64,000 nucleotides of DNA from Cordylochernes scorpioides (GCA_030710605.1 CP092880.1:13185639-13249638), one strand, 5' to 3'; counted from the first letter of the stretch, positions 1 through 11,144 are shown. Notes: generated by a model not told the origin, from the sequence alone. Translations and numbers: made by a program.

Positions 1-1679
1 AATTCTATGTCATGAGCACTAAGATCTTGCATCCATTTACCCTGATGGACCCTGGGCACGCTGTCGCAGATAACATCTTGGCTCAGTGCTTCAAAATTAC
101 AGCCATAAGATCCGTTTAAATTGCTCAACCTGATATCATAAACTCCATGTTCGTACAACTCTGTGTTCGATCCACCAAACAAAGAGTGGCGAAGAGACTC
201 TTTTTTGGAACATTCATATCCCATTTCTTCCGCCGTGTCCTGGAGTACATAGGACCTCTGAGATCCCGTATCAATCAAAATTCGTCCCATTCTTTCTTTA
301 CACTTTCCTCTGATAGTCACTCTCAGTGTGGGCAACAACACCACAGGCGTCGTCAGATTGGTCAAAGTCTCATCCCTCATCATCCCTCGGGCTGGAGTAG
401 CATTCTGGTTCTTCCTGGGGCACATAATCCTTGAATGTCTCAATTCCCCACAGCTGGTGCAACTTGTCTTAACTTTGCAGAATTTGCTCAAATGACCATA
501 TTTCAGGCATCTGAAACAAGCCCCTTTCTTCTTTAATTTTCCCAATTTATCTTCCAATGTCAAATTTTCCGCGAATTCGCACTTTGTACTTTCATGATCT
601 CTTTCACAAAAGGCGCAATTCTTCCTCTTATTCACTGCTTCAGAGGCATTCAAAAAACCAGCAGCCGTGGGCAGGGGATTCCTCTCATTTCTTCGATACT
701 TCACGATAGAGCTTTGTGACTGAGGGTGCTCATTTGATGGTTGGCCGGCTGTTATTTCGTCCCGCGTACCGAACGTGCTTTCTAATGCAATCAATTGTCT
801 CTCCAAAAATTCAATCAAATCTCCAAGAGAAAAAGCTCCTGTGAATTCCCGGTGTAATTCAAGCTTTAAGTCTGATGGCAATAGCTTGAGGAGTAAAGGG
901 CACAATAAGTTACCGTAGCTTTCAACGACAACACCCAATAACTCCAAACTTCTAATCTGCACCAGGATTCTGCCGTACAATTCTCTGAAAGCCCTCACGT
1001 CCTTTGTCACTCTAAGTGGTTTCAAGGCCAAGAGGTTGTTCATATGCACGTCGATCAACCTTTCCCTTTTTCCGAAGCGTTTCTTCAACAATTCAACGGC
1101 CTTATCGTAATTTTCCTCAGATAGGCAAAATCCTTCCACAGTTTGGGCCGCCGTTCCACCCAAGTAGGCTTTAAGATAGTTAAATTTATCTATCTTGGTC
1201 AAGTGTTCATTCCTATTGATTGATGAATCGAAGGCATTCCAAAAATTTAACCACTGGCTAATTTCCCCGTTGAATCTTTCCATTGTCAATTTGGGTAACT
1301 TAACCATCCCAGTTAGAGTCGGTCGACCGATTTCTCCTAGATATTCCTTCTTCGTGGCAGTTGCAGTTTCCCTCTGCATTCCTTCCGCTACCACTAGACT
1401 TCTTTTCTTTAACAAATATTTCCACGCCACGGCCTTTTCCCGGTATTCCTCTACCATCTTTAGATCTTTCTCTAGATCTTTGATGTCAATCAGCTTACCG
1501 ATTTCTTCGTCTACCCGCCTCAGTTCTTCGTAGACATCCGAAAGCTGCCCCAGCAGTTCCTCGTGGTCACACTCCTTGTGCACGTCATATTCCTCTATTC
1601 TTTTCCCGTACTTGGATAAAGACGTGCGGAGTATGGTTCTCTTCTTCTTGAGTCTCTCTAGCGCTTCTTCTCTCTCCAT
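1..1679 (-). CDS. BEL/Pao retrotransposon gag-protease polyprotein, 5' part (runs off window)
   Basis: Reading leftwards from an ATG at 1679, the frame is open for about 559 codons to the window edge; I translated the whole stretch and met no stop. An N-terminal coiled-coil-like region rich in K/E/R is followed by LPKLTMERFNGE, the motif that opens the BEL/Pao Gag domain (DUF1759 type), then an all-helical capsid-like region. Three zinc knuckles follow: CAFCERDH..C, CFRCLKYGH..C and CTSCGELRH..C. A retropepsin active site, ILIDTGSQRSYV, has its catalytic Asp at about residue 470. The product would form the intracellular particle and cleave the polyprotein. RT, RNase H and integrase should lie beyond position 1. 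An LTR and primer-binding site sit directly upstream in the expected order. No lesion is visible, so the element may be young, but its other end is not seen. Family assignment is confident; activity is not shown. Confidence 0.9.
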   Translation of the reverse strand, partial: MEREEALERLKKKRTILRTSLSKYGKRIEEYDVHKECDHEELLGQLSDVYEELRRVDEEIGKLIDIKDLEKDLKMVEEYREKAVAWKYLLKKRSLVVAEGMQRETATATKKEYLGEIGRPTLTGMVKLPKLTMERFNGEISQWLNFWNAFDSSINRNEHLTKIDKFNYLKAYLGGTAAQTVEGFCLSEENYDKAVELLKKRFGKRERLIDVHMNNLLALKPLRVTKDVRAFRELYGRILVQIRSLELLGVVVESYGNLLCPLLLKLLPSDLKLELHREFTGAFSLGDLIEFLERQLIALESTFGTRDEITAGQPSNEHPQSQSSIVKYRRNERNPLPTAAGFLNASEAVNKRKNCAFCERDHESTKCEFAENLTLEDKLGKLKKKGACFRCLKYGHLSKFCKVKTSCTSCGELRHSRIMCPRKNQNATPARGMMRDETLTNLTTPVVLLPTLRVTIRGKCKERMGRILIDTGSQRSYVLQDTAEEMGYECSKKESLRHSLFGGSNTELYEHGVYDIRLSNLNGSYGCNFEALSQDVICDSVPRVHQGKWMQDLSAHDIE

Positions 1680-1726
1680 CTTCTGATCCAAAAGGGTTCC
1701 AAATATAGGCACGGCTTTCTCCTCGC

Positions 1727-1744
1727 GTCCCGGCTGGGATGCCA
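1727..1744 (-). promoter_or_regulatory. Primer-binding site of the BEL/Pao element
   Basis: Two bases after the LTR end, the minus strand reads TGGCATCCCAGCCGGGACG. It begins TGG, as expected for pairing with a tRNA 3' CCA, and the plus strand looks like a T-stem plus acceptor end (..GTCCCGGCTGGGATGCCA). I cannot name the tRNA with certainty. It primes minus-strand cDNA synthesis. Confidence 0.75.
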
Positions 1745-1746
1745 AA

Positions 1747-2099
1747 TGTCGCGTTCAGCGGCGCAGCGCCCAGGCTCTATTTTGCCCAGACGCCCGAAGT
1801 CTCTTATTCTGGTCCCGGGGAGGAAAAAAAACCGTGGAATCTCAAGGGTAGAGAAGAGCGATTCCCAAGAAGTCAAATCCGCGGAAGTGTCTAAGGCAGG
1901 TATCAACCAAGGCGTAGACCTCTCGAGAGCGGGCCGAGAAACCACACGACTCTAACCAGTCAACTACTTTATTTTTTGTCACGAATATATATACATATAA
2001 ATATTTACATATGGCAAATATGTTTCTTATAATGAATTAAATTTACATATATTTAAAAAAATATAAATCTATAAGAAAAATAACATTCTTTTCCCAACA
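1747..2099 (-). mobile_element. 5' LTR of the BEL/Pao element
   Basis: On the minus strand this 353-bp block starts TGTTGGGAAAAGAATG and ends CGCGACA, a TG...CA LTR with the TGTTGGGA start common in BEL/Pao. It holds a TATA-rich stretch (minus of about 1980-2010) and AATAAA (minus of about 1968-1975), so both promoter and polyadenylation signals are plausible. The partner LTR and the target duplication lie outside the window. Confidence 0.85.
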
Positions 2100-2425
2100 A
2101 CATATATTGTGATAAATTTGATTAGCTTTTATTTTATATTCTTATCATTTGCAGAGAATCCATGGTAAATCCATGTAGGAGACTGTATGACTTATAAATA
2201 CTTTTGTGTCTGTGTGTTATATGTAAGAATTCGTGATTGCAAAGGTGCAAATTCGACACGAAATGAATAAACACCATTTTAATTGCAATAACCAACTTGA
2301 TAGTTAACAAACTCATTTATTTTATTATTCAATTTCACTATATTTTTTGATATATTATTTATATATATTCGATATATTATTATATATATTTCGGCATATT
2401 TTCCACTATAACATTTTTTTTTAAA
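2100..2425. other. AT-rich stretch, no gene seen
   Basis: Low-complexity AT-rich sequence beside the LTR, with poly-T and TATA runs. Nothing codes here; the short open frame on the minus strand near 2134-2316 has no recognisable content. Confidence 0.5.
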
Positions 2426-2680
2426 TAACAACAACAACAAAAATCTTTATTAAGACCTTTTAGTCTTATACAGATTCTCCAAGCAGGAAAAAAGTAATAG
2501 TACCTTAATGGTAATATGATATTTATATATAGGAAAAATTATATAAAGACAATCAAGCTAACAAATAGATTAGTCTGGGTAAATTGGAGGAAAAGAAATT
2601 TATTATACCTGGATTTACCACGGATTCACCGCAAATGAAGATAAAAAAGCAAAAGCTAATCACAATCAATATTGAGATGA
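2426..2680 (-). mobile_element. Retroposon copy with hairpin + AATAAAG + (TTG)n tail
   Basis: Read on the minus strand, a GAGAATCTGTATAAGAC..GTCTTAATAAAG hairpin is followed by a (TTG)n tail at 2426-2475. The same strand matches 45615-45860 along most of its length, including the stretch around 2565-2665 (TTATTATAC and CGGATTCACC on plus). The two copies are inverted relative to each other. The precise 3' tail and ragged 5' extents fit a non-LTR retroposon (LINE fragment or SINE). No RT is encoded here. Confidence 0.6.
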
Positions 2681-3912
2681 TGGATTTTATACATTATAAA
2701 TTTTCCACTTTATTTTCAGATTTAAATATGGATTTCTCTATTTTCATAACCTTCACTATATATTATAAATGAAAAGTGAACAAAAAGAATATTTAGAATG
2801 TGGTACAATAATCTAATCATTAAAAAGAACACGGAATTGTCTCCAATCAGTGGATGAATCAATTTTCCAAGCAAAAGCTCGTGGCTATACAACCACCCAT
2901 CATTGATTGATCCAATTTACACAACCTCTGTGACTCAGGACTCGACAAAAAACTGTGTAGTAGCAGATGGGGACAGGTTCGTCTGATTCATCGAGTCAAT
3001 CTTCGTCTGCTGGCTAATTCAGTTAAGGTTCTGTGGGGGGATCGTTTGGCGACCCTATTCTACTGGGGTTAATAGCGGAGGTATTAATATTTGAATACCG
3101 TTTTATTGTATGCCCTAATGGTCCTTTATCTAATTTTTGTTGACTCTTTCTTCATATTTTTGATATGCTTTTTATCATCCTCTTGACTTTTCCTTTCTGT
3201 ACATTTTTAGCCCATTTTTCTCTCCTGATTCTTTTATGACTTCCTAATTTAATTTCTGTTTCCATCGTGAGTTGTTAGAATTATTATTGCGGTTGTTTGT
3301 TTGAAACCATCGTTTGGTATTTATTTTATGTTTATATTTTGCTACATTTCTGTTTGCTATTTTTTTATAAGTTCGATAAACATTTTTGTGATATTTGAAA
3401 TTCACTAGTTTTTTTTATTTATTTACTATTTATATATAGAAAAATAATATTTAAAATTAAATATATTATATATTTACACACATTACACACACGTTCATCT
3501 TTCAGTACGTATATTGATAAAACAGTTAAAAATAAAAATGATTTTAGAATATTTTGTTAATTATATATATATTTTTATTCACTCTCTTTTTATTATATTA
3601 TTTTATATACTATATTATTTTTAAAAATAATTTATCTTTTAAATTTAACCTAAAAATATTTCATTCATGTTTTTAAATAATTCATAATTTGTGTGTGTGT
3701 GTGAACAGTAGTTTATTTACAAAATAAGCCCTTTTACTTATTTATGTTGTTTAATTGATGATTTGTTAATTAGTTATACAAAGAGGTTCCTAAACACATA
3801 ATGATAAGAATCAAAGTTGAAAGGAAGTTGCGACAGCTTGTTCTCAAAGCACACTACCTTCTTTTAAACCAATAGAAAACAATTTGACTAATATTTAACA
3901 AGGTATTATATG
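2681..3912. other. No gene seen
   Basis: AT-rich DNA with a short (GT)n run near 3690 and a less AT-rich patch at 2840-3070 that contains no long frame and matches nothing else in the window by eye. Confidence 0.5.
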
Positions 3913-3914
3913 TA

Positions 3915-4142
3915 CACTCATGGACAAAACTTAAGGAAGTTTTACCTTTTAGCATGTATATCGGAATTCAGAAAATAATTCTTAAAGATATTTGATACAG
4001 AATGACCTTTATTGAAGATACACGAGATAACCAAATGTGAACAAAATTGCCTCTGCGTTCTCAAAATGAAAGAAAGAAAGAAATAAAGAAAAACAGACCA
4101 CTAGCTACATCAAAGACATTCCTTAAGTTTTGTCCATGAATG
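3915..4142. mobile_element. Tc1/mariner-type MITE (CACTCATGGACAAAAC family)
   Basis: Inverted termini of about 25 bp: the left reads CACTCATGGACAAAACTTAA, the right is its reverse complement with one or two changes. TA dinucleotides flank both ends (3913-3914, 4143-4144), as expected of Tc1/mariner targets. The 228-bp body has no coding capacity. Relatives are at 39052-39238 and, hugely expanded, at 57366-59240. Confidence 0.85.
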
Positions 4143-4564
4143 TACTTATAAACCTTTTTGAATATACTTCACTGAATATATTGAGGATGAAATTATTCAA
4201 AACTATTTCTTTTAATCGTTCGTCAAATCTGAATTGGAAAACATCGCTGGGAATGTTTACCACTAATGAGCCAAGGCTTTCCATATATTTTAATCTTTAG
4301 TTGACCAAAATGGTACAAAATTATTCTATATTAATATAGAAGCATATAAGCAGTCCATCCTCAATACACTGTTCTGTTTTTTACCCACCAATGGTTTCTA
4401 AATTTAATACATTGGTTTAAAAAAATCCAAAAGTTCACCACATTTCTATTCGAGCATTGAACAAACGCAGCTGCTTTTTCCAAACATAATATGGACATCA
4501 CAATTCCAAGACAGCCTCGATTTCAAGAAATACCACAGTTGTTTCAGAGATTGGTCATAGTATA

Positions 4565-4822
4565 GATGGTTTTAAATTTACAAAATATTTTCTCACAATG
4601 AGTTTCTTTTTATTTTAAATTGCTATCTTTCAAGCAATAATCAACGGGCTTAATAAAAAACATCGACTATATCCTACCAGAAATATTTACAGATTTCTTG
4701 TAAGATATAGTCGATATTTTTTTTATTAAGCCCGTTGAAGAGCGATTATCGCTTGAAAGCTAGCAATTTAAAATTAAAATAAACTCATTGTGAGTAAATA
4801 TTTTGTATTTTCAAAGTTTTTC
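4565..4822. repeat. Foldback (palindromic) repeat, GAAAGCTAGC family
   Basis: Arms of about 110-120 bp, inverted: the left contains GTTTCTTTTTATTTTAAATT and CAACGGGCTTAATAAA, the right their reverse complements. Each arm carries a small hairpin (GCGATTATCGC in the right arm) followed by TGAAAGCTAGC, the layout of a decayed hammerhead. A second foldback of the family is at 36770-37870. Confidence 0.8.
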
Positions 4823-4849
4823 ACAATTTAATTATGAATAGTATAGGTG

Positions 4850-5045
4850 GTGAAATTTTTTCGAAAGGATATTGATCTAGAAAAGCAAGGACGCCTCTCC
4901 CGTCAGAAACCATGGTCTCTAGGTGGACGCTTCTCAGTTTGTCACCGACCCGAGGCCGCTAGTTTACGGCGACGGTCGATAGATGGCGTCCAGTTTTGAC
5001 GTTTATTTTGACGGGAGAGGCACCCTTTCTATAGTATAGAATGTA
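4850..5045. repeat. Fragment of the 'CACCGACCCGAGGCCGCTAG' repeat family
   Basis: Contains GTCACCGACCCGAGGCCGCT and a TTGACGGGAGAGGCACC-like end. Full palindromic relatives are at 7508-8015 and 41100-41365, with partial ones at 11699-11825 and 12050-12181. Here the two arms are brought together with most of the centre missing. Confidence 0.7.
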
Positions 5046-6289
5046 ATTATAGTAGACATTTTTATAGGAAGCCGCTAAAAAAAAACATGGATATTCCTGG
5101 TTTTTCCTGGAGATAGTCGCTCATTGGAAGATGGACGAAATTAGAACTTTTTTTAAATTTAATTTTACAAAGGCGATCAATGCTCATTGAGATTCATCAG
5201 ATGAGTCGCTTATGATAGGTTTAACCGTATTATTGCCCTAACATGATTTCAATATTTCTACTCTTTCACTGTGATTTTTTTTGTCTTTCGCTTTCTAGAA
5301 ATGCAAATACAGTATACAAGCCCTGTTTCAAATTTGTAAAGCCCCTGTTTTTCGGTTGAAGAATTTAACAAAAGACAAAATGTCTTAATAAAAGCTTATG
5401 TATGGATGTGTATTATATGGAAATATCCGTTTTTATTATTTTATTTTTGATTATATATCAAACTTTATTTTTAATTTTTTGTTTTCCTTGGACTCTTCTT
5501 TCAAATCCATTTATGAAGCTAATTGTCTTGATTAGGTTTCCGTGAATATATCATCTTCATTAATGTCATTAAATGTAAATAGTATTTCTTTATTTAATTC
5601 TTTTTCTTGGCAACTATTTGGTGAACTTGTGTATAAGACTAGATGTCTTAATAAAATACTTTGTGTTTGTCTGTCATTGCTATCAAGGTAAAAAAACATG
5701 GTACTATACACGTAGAATATCATATGTATAAGTTGAACTCAATATGAGAAATTTCATCAACCTTTTAACTCTTTTCAACCATGTCCAGAAGTCCTCCTCT
5801 ACATGGCGGGTGGGAGAAGCAGCACAAGTAAGGGACTGCCCTGTAGTACGGTGTCGTGAGCCGCTACGGTAACCGTGAACAGGGAACTCTGAAATGTGGC
5901 TGACTAACGGAGCAATGACACCCTCCCTTACCATGGAGCAACAAAATCGGGAACTGAGGGGCCATGCTACTGCGTCCAAGGGAGCCGACACCCTGGGGCC
6001 TGCAGTCATGGGAACCAGTGGGAAATATGTTACGAGAAAATGGACAAGACACCACCACTCTATTCACCAACCTTTTGACAACCTACTGCCCAAATTTTCA
6101 GAGAAAAAGCTTTAATGTGATGAAAAAAAAAAAAAGATTATTTAAAGTCTGAATACAAACACACAGAGAATCTAAGGCTTTTACCTTGCAAATGACAACA
6201 GTGAGTTAGCGAAAGGTAAAAAAAAATTAAGTTAAGAAAAGGTTGATAAGTATCCATTTTGAGTTTATATAAATACAACCTATACATCT
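5046..6289. other. No gene; two degenerate retroposon tails
   Basis: AT-rich DNA holding two degraded copies of the hairpin-AATAAA tail, at about 5370-5405 (AAAATGTCTTAATAAAAGC) and 5632-5680 (AAGACTAGATGTCTTAATAA). The block at 5760-6110 is less AT-rich and open in several overlapping frames on both strands, but I recognise nothing in it. Confidence 0.45.
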
Positions 6290-6500
6290 TTAAAAAATAG
6301 ACACTTCGGCCAGTTAAAATTTTATTTTCTCAACGTTTCGAGCAAAAATAGAACAATTTTTAACGCCTTGCCAAATTCTTTATTTTTATTTCTCCTGACG
6401 AAGGCAAAAGATTTTTGGTCGAAACGTTAAGAAAATAAAACTTTAACTGGCCAAAGTGTCTATTTTTAAAAGAAATAGTAATGCCGGCCAGGCAACCTCT
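6290..6500. repeat. Foldback repeat with one hammerhead-like motif
   Basis: Inverted arms: GACACTTCGGCCAGTTAAAA on the left and its near complement at 6435-6465 on the right, around 100 bp apart. The right arm continues into TGCCGGCCAGGCAACCTC, shared with the foldbacks at 31.1-31.4 and 33.6-33.9 kb. Confidence 0.8.
6390..6433 (+). ncRNA. Hammerhead ribozyme motif (PLE/retrozyme type), arm copy
   Basis: CTGACGA (6395-6401), a stem II hairpin closing on TTTTTGGTC, then GAAA (6421-6424), CG, TT. A candidate stem I (TTTCT/AGAAA) flanks it with a mismatch next to the core. The core is intact; stem II has an imperfect base. The self-cleaving RNA function is inferred from the motif. Confidence 0.5.
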
Positions 6501-7234
6501 ATCTTTAATACAACTTATACAATAATGATTATTTCCTGTGTGTATCAGTTGAGTTAGAAAAACAAACGACAGTTTTCAAAACGCGGTCATTATTTTAATC
6601 TTCCATTATCATCACACTAACGTAACAATGATGAAAGTGAGTAATTGCTGGAAATTTTACTGGAAAATTTGTCTAACCTCATTTTAAAATGATTTTCAGG
6701 AAAGGAAAATTGGAGGGGAATTTTGTAGGAGGGAGAAATAGCGAAAACTTCAGGGCGAGGTCATTAGAAAAATGCGTTTTTTTTTTTTTAAATGTGAAAT
6801 ATGAATTATTAGCCATATCTTTGCCAGGTGAAAAATAAATGGCTTACAATCTTATCTTCATTTTCCTAATGTGGATGGATCCTATTATGATATTTTTCCT
6901 TGTTTACCAGGACGTATCTTTGGGCAATACATAATATATAATGGTAATATTCAGTCCAATCATGTGGAAAAATCCGACAAAAATTTTGAAATTGATAATA
7001 ATCTAAATTATTTCATAATGACACACACACACAAATTGTCATATAACTCAAGAGAATTACTTAGCCTTAAATAGGCGATAGTGTAGCAAATAGGAAATTT
7101 CAACTATCTGTTGAATCTGAAAGCCACAACACTCTTCATCTGTTGAGCCATTTATATCTGAAGCTATTGATAATGATAATGGGACATTAATTATATTTCT
7201 GTGATTAGATATATTAATACATTAATGTTAATAT
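6501..7234. other. No gene seen
   Basis: AT-rich, with a T-run near 6778 and a short CA run near 7021. The 67-residue frame at 6871-7074 has no recognisable content. Confidence 0.45.
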
Positions 7235-7500
7235 AAAAAAAGCCATAACCTGTTCACATGAACTTTTTAGATCGCTGAGCGCCATCTAGTGGAACAGAAA
7301 TCTACTAAACGTTGATTTAGCCTGTTCCCTGATATTTGGTCAACCCATTTTATTGATAAATTAAGAAAAGTCAACCAAGAACGCGTTTCGGGCTGTTGGC
7401 CCTCGTCAGCGTGGTGCAGACTGTACCTCTACGACCAAAAATGTGTTGATCCCAGAGGCTTCTTTAGAAATCAAGAAATGGGTATTTAATGTTTATATAG
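7235..7500. repeat. Ribozyme-bearing 'GATGGCGCTCTGCCAT' family, copy 1
   Basis: Contains GCGCCATCTAGTGGAACAGA, then AACGCGTTTCGGGCTGTTGG and a tail through TGCAGACTGTACCTCTACGA. Copies or fragments lie at 14750-15000, 18190-18390, 21045-21950 and 46660-46900. No protein is encoded. Confidence 0.75.
7374..7415 (-). ncRNA. Hammerhead ribozyme motif
   Basis: Minus strand: stem I strand ACCACG, CUGACGA, stem II GGGC/GCCC with a CAACA loop, GAAA, CGCG, UU, then CUUGGU. Stem II is perfect; stem I has one mismatch against the best copy at 21629-21670. CGCG is self-complementary, so stem III would be a tiny loop or form between two RNAs. Confidence 0.7.
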
Positions 7501-7507
7501 ATGGAAA

Positions 7508-8015
7508 AATTTAGCCGAGAGGAAATTGATCTATAAAAGCATAGCGAGCTTCTCCCGTCAAAATGGATGTCAAAGCTATACGCCCTCTATTGACCGTCGC
7601 CGGAAACTAGCGGCCAAAGGTCGGTGACAAAGCCACAACACCAGCTTTGGCAAACTGAGAAGCATCCACCTAGAGACCATGGTTTCGGGCTAATGGCCAT
7701 CTTCAGCCCAGAGCGGATCCATTTATATTTTGGTCATAGATTTGGCCTAGCCACTTTACCAGCTAAACACCTCTTTGGTAGATTGTGAAGATTCCATTTG
7801 ATCTCTTCTGGATCTCATAGAATAAAGTCCGCCTTAGGCTGACGAGTGTCATTAGCATAAAACCAAGCTCTCTAGGTGGACGCTTCTCAGTTTACCAAAG
7901 CTGGTGTTGTGGCTTTGTCACCGACCCGAGGCCGCTAGTTCGTGGCGACGGTCGGCATCTAGTTTTAGAATCTATTTTGATACGAGAAGCGCCAAATGCT
8001 TTTATAGAACAATGC
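7508..8015. repeat. Long palindromic repeat, CCGAGGCCGCTAG family
   Basis: Outer inverted arms of about 170 bp: the left includes CTCCCGTCAAAATGGATGTC and GACAAAGCCACAACACCAGC, the right their complements near 7895-8000. The centre holds AGCTAAACACCTCTTTGG and GTGAAGATTCCATTTGATC, also found at 11450-11615. A hammerhead-like string (minus strand, about 7682-7709: CTGAAGA, a weak stem, GAAAC, CATGGTC) sits at the inner edge of the left arm. Confidence 0.75.
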
Positions 8016-8325
8016 CAATATATAAACTGTTATTATTAAGATAGAACTTCATTGTGGCTTTAGACTGGCTGTCGTTATAGATATGTTCGTAGACCGGCAT
8101 TCCCCTAGTATTCACATATGGGGGAAAACGAATTTTAAAGAGAGATAAAAGATGGATGCAGAGAATATCATAACATCATCATTCAAGAGTGAGGTATATT
8201 TATTAATTCAATTTCCTTCTATCGATAAAACCGAAGCAATACCTTGAAATTATATTATGTACCTCTACAGACCGATAAGGTTATGTCGATAGGTTCCCTA
8301 AACACATCTAAGCTGTCTTCCTTAA

Positions 8326-8400
8326 TACAACAACAACAACAAAAAGCCTTTATTCAGGGTCACTGACCCTATACAGCATTCACCAGAGGTATGCATAAGA
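8326..8400 (-). mobile_element. Retroposon tail, (TTG)n family
   Basis: On the minus strand a short stem (AGGGTCAGTGACCCT) precedes GAATAAAGGC and a (TTG)4 tail. Same tail architecture as 2426-2500, 45805-45860 and 55965-56030. Confidence 0.6.
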
Positions 8401-8734
8401 ACAAAGCAGTGAGACAAAGGAAATAACGATATATACAGAAGAAAAAGAAAAAAAAAACAAGAAAGAGGGAAGCAAGAAAAACAACACAAAAAGAGTAGCA
8501 GTAAGAAAGTGAGGAGTGAGTGTCACTTGGCCTTCTTCTGAGATACGGACTTGTGGAAACCATAAAACGCCGTAGCAATATACTTATTCTGGGGCATATT
8601 GTCAATTATTGATGGAAGTGAAGCACAGAGTTGCCCAGTTTTGAGCATAAGGGTTCTTCTTTCTTCTTTCAGAGCATAGCAATCAAAATGCCTTCCTTAA
8701 TAAATGCAGGGTATATCCCAATCCAATACAATTG

Positions 8735-8850
8735 TAGAGCGGTCTAGAGATTAATTTGGCGAAACCGCTGAGAGGGTTCACTACTGATAAGCCAAACCCT
8801 CTCATTCAATAACTCATATCATTGCAGTAAAAGGTCTGTAGAGAAAATAT
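8735..8850. repeat. Dispersed repeat, CCGCTGAGAGGGTTCAC family
   Basis: Shares AAACCGCTGAGAGGGTTCAC, TGAGCCA-like and CATTGCAGTAA blocks with 57085-57200. No coding capacity; class unknown. Confidence 0.55.
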
Positions 8851-9530
8851 TTGTTGATATTATTAAAAAGAAACACATTTCCAGTGAGATGTATACTAGA
8901 TACATCATGACTAAGATAGTATTTGGAGGTAAATTCCAGATAAAAAGAAGCTCATACAAATATGTTCCGATGTCTTACAGAGTTAAGCATCCAAATACGA
9001 AGGGCAATTAGAACGAAGGTGTTTATAGGTGCAGCGGGGAATAAAACCAAGAATAACGAGGATAGAGCTGCTTTAATTACACATGCGGCAGCCAGCTGGT
9101 GAGCGCTGGAGATTTATTCAGCTCTAAGTTGTTTACCATCCTCTCAAATGGCATTCTGGTAGCGTTCCCTCGTTATTGACTGGATGCTCTAGCTACCATG
9201 TCTGGAACTAATTGGTTTCTGGACCAACTTGGTACCTTGGTACCAACTTGTGCAACCTGTCTAATGACCGCTGTCAAATCAGAACAAACTTAAACTGAAC
9301 TAAGAATATGTAAAAGTTAACAGATAGTTTCTTTGTTAAAGTATTTTATTATATATCTTATATATAAAGAAAGAGATGATTTGATTTTCTGCTTGAATTT
9401 TGATTGTTTTGAGGATTATGCTATGGTGATTGCAGTCGTGGTTAAATTTATTGATAGAATAATAATAAAAATATTGGTTTTGATCAGTAATTGCTTTTAT
9501 TGTGCTAAAGGAATATATAAAAACATAATT
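8851..9530. other. No gene seen
   Basis: Mixed composition, AT-rich to the right. A 37-bp motif (AAACTGAACTAAGAATATGT) at about 9288-9328 recurs at 9893-9930, bracketing the next repeats. A degenerate part recurs near 10393. Confidence 0.45.
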
Positions 9531-9675
9531 TGGTAAAAAGTAATGCCTGGCTTAAGGCGAGTAGAATAAGGAAAACAAAAGATTATTTACATAATTACAA
9601 AAGGTTTGAGCCGACCAACGGGGAACAACAACAATGAGTTTATATTGTGGAAGCGTGACCTCTGGCGGTCGATTT
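9531..9675 (-). repeat. TATAAAA-bearing LTR-like repeat, copy 1 (minus)
   Basis: Matches 44100-44275 and 60955-61115 in reverse: CGACCGCCAGAGGTC, a GTTGTTGTT CCC block and GTAATTATGTAAATAA. The plus-oriented copies have a TATA box (CCCTATATAAAACC) after CAGAGGTCGC, suggesting an LTR or promoter-bearing unit. Ends are not defined. Confidence 0.55.
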
Positions 9676-9724
9676 AGCAGAATATTTGAAATATATAATT
9701 TTAAATAAAATAATATTTTTATAT

Positions 9725-9890
9725 AACATATATATATAGCTTCTTCTCTTTCCGTCTCTTTCTCTCTTCTTCTTGTTGAAGAAGGTTATTGTCTGAAAGC
9801 TCTCGCCAAGCTTATACATCTTTAATAAAGTAATTTGTAGCTCTTATATTTTATCTCTTCTTAGCTTCTTAACATTGTAATACTAAATAT
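9725..9890 (+). repeat. Direct repeat unit A with hammerhead-like hairpin
   Basis: Carries ATATATATAGCTTCTTCTCT, then GTTGAAGA, a short hairpin, TGAAAGCTC and AATAAAGTAATTTG. The same series recurs at 10250-10390, so about 520 bp is spanned by a direct pair. The GTTGAAGA..GAAAGCTC order resembles a decayed hammerhead (C3 to U). Confidence 0.6.
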
Positions 9891-10249
9891 GTAAACTGAA
9901 CTAAGAATACGTAAAAGCTAACAACTAGTTTTGAAGAAATAGCCTTAGCCTTTTTTAAATCAAATTAATTATTTTTATTTAAATACAAACTGACAAAATA
10001 AAATGGTGGCTAATATTTACATCTACCAAACGAACTAATTAATTATATATAGAACTTCTCTATATTTTTAGGTCATAGAGTTATAAAAAAAAAATACAAA
10101 TTATTATTCATTTTAAAATAAAACATCGTGAAGTATTATTAATTTGCATATTCATTATTTAATAAAAAATAAAGTTTTTAAACACTTTTAAAATATTACA
10201 AGCCAAAAAAAAAAAAATGAAGAGCACGACTACATAAGTATTTCTATTA

Positions 10250-10390
10250 TAACATATATATAGCTTCTTCTCTATCTCTCTTCTTCTTGTTGAAGAAGGT
10301 TATTGTTTGAAAACTCTCGCCAAGCTCATACCTCTTTAATAAAGTAATTTGTTGCTGTAAGATTTTATCTTAGCTTCTTCCTATTGTAAT
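10250..10390 (+). repeat. Direct repeat unit B (copy of 9725-9890)
   Basis: Same order of motifs as unit A, with TTTGAAAACTC in place of TCTGAAAGCTC, so the putative stem III is lost. Between the units lies plain AT-rich DNA. Confidence 0.6.
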
Positions 10391-10674
10391 TTACACTGAA
10401 CTAATCCAACCTTTAATGAGACGCCACTTCTAAATATGTTGTTTAAATCATTTTTGGATGGAGGATTCTTGTAGAAAGAATACACGGTTATATCAACCAG
10501 TTTTCAATCTTTTTATTGTTGTCCGGACGTTTCGGTATCTGATTGACTTCTTCCTCAAGTGAAAAGGTGTTCTGGAATTCGAGCTTAAATCCAGAACATA
10601 GTTTCCACTAAGGCATTGAGACGCTGTAACGTTAGGACAATAGTGGATCTAAGTAATCCAGGGATATAAGTTCT

Positions 10675-10962
10675 TGTATATATCCATGTATACTTGTCTA
10701 TCCAAGTATACTTATATATCCATGTATACTTGTCTATTCAAGTAAACTCGCATATCCATGTATACTTGTCTATCCATGTATATTTGTCTATCCATGTATA
10801 CTTATATATCCATGTATACTTGTCTATCCATGTATACTTATATATCCATGTATACTTGTCTATCCAAGAATATTTGCATACCCATGTATAATTATCTAAC
10901 CATGTATATACTCATATATTCATGTATACTTGTATTTCCATGTATACTTGTCTATCCATGTT
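10675..10962. repeat. 18-bp minisatellite (TATCCATGTATACTTGTC)
   Basis: About 15-16 tandem units of TATCCATGTATACTTGTC and close variants (TATATCC.., TATCCAAG..). The 65- and 69-residue open frames across it are readings of the repeat, not genes. The unit contains the palindrome CATGTATACTTG-like core; a related ATACTTGTAT string forms the array at 18735-18900. Confidence 0.9.
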
Positions 10963-11144
10963 TGTGACCGTTCTTGTTCGTATTGCGGGTAAATTAGAAC
11001 CAAATTTGATGTAGCCCATAAAACAATAAAACTACAAGTATGTATATATATATATATTTAAGTTTACTTGTATATATGTTAATATTCACATTGCGGTTCA
11101 TTATTAATATTACTGTTAATTCTGTATTCACCCTCTTCTACTCA

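Noticed and set aside
10515..10572. Hammerhead-like string on the minus strand (GAGGAAG..CCGAAACGTC)
   Set aside because: The core is CTTGAGGA and the hairpin pairs poorly; too decayed to call.
10694..10967. Open frames of 65-69 codons
   Set aside because: They read through an 18-bp minisatellite; all frames are open because the unit lacks stops.
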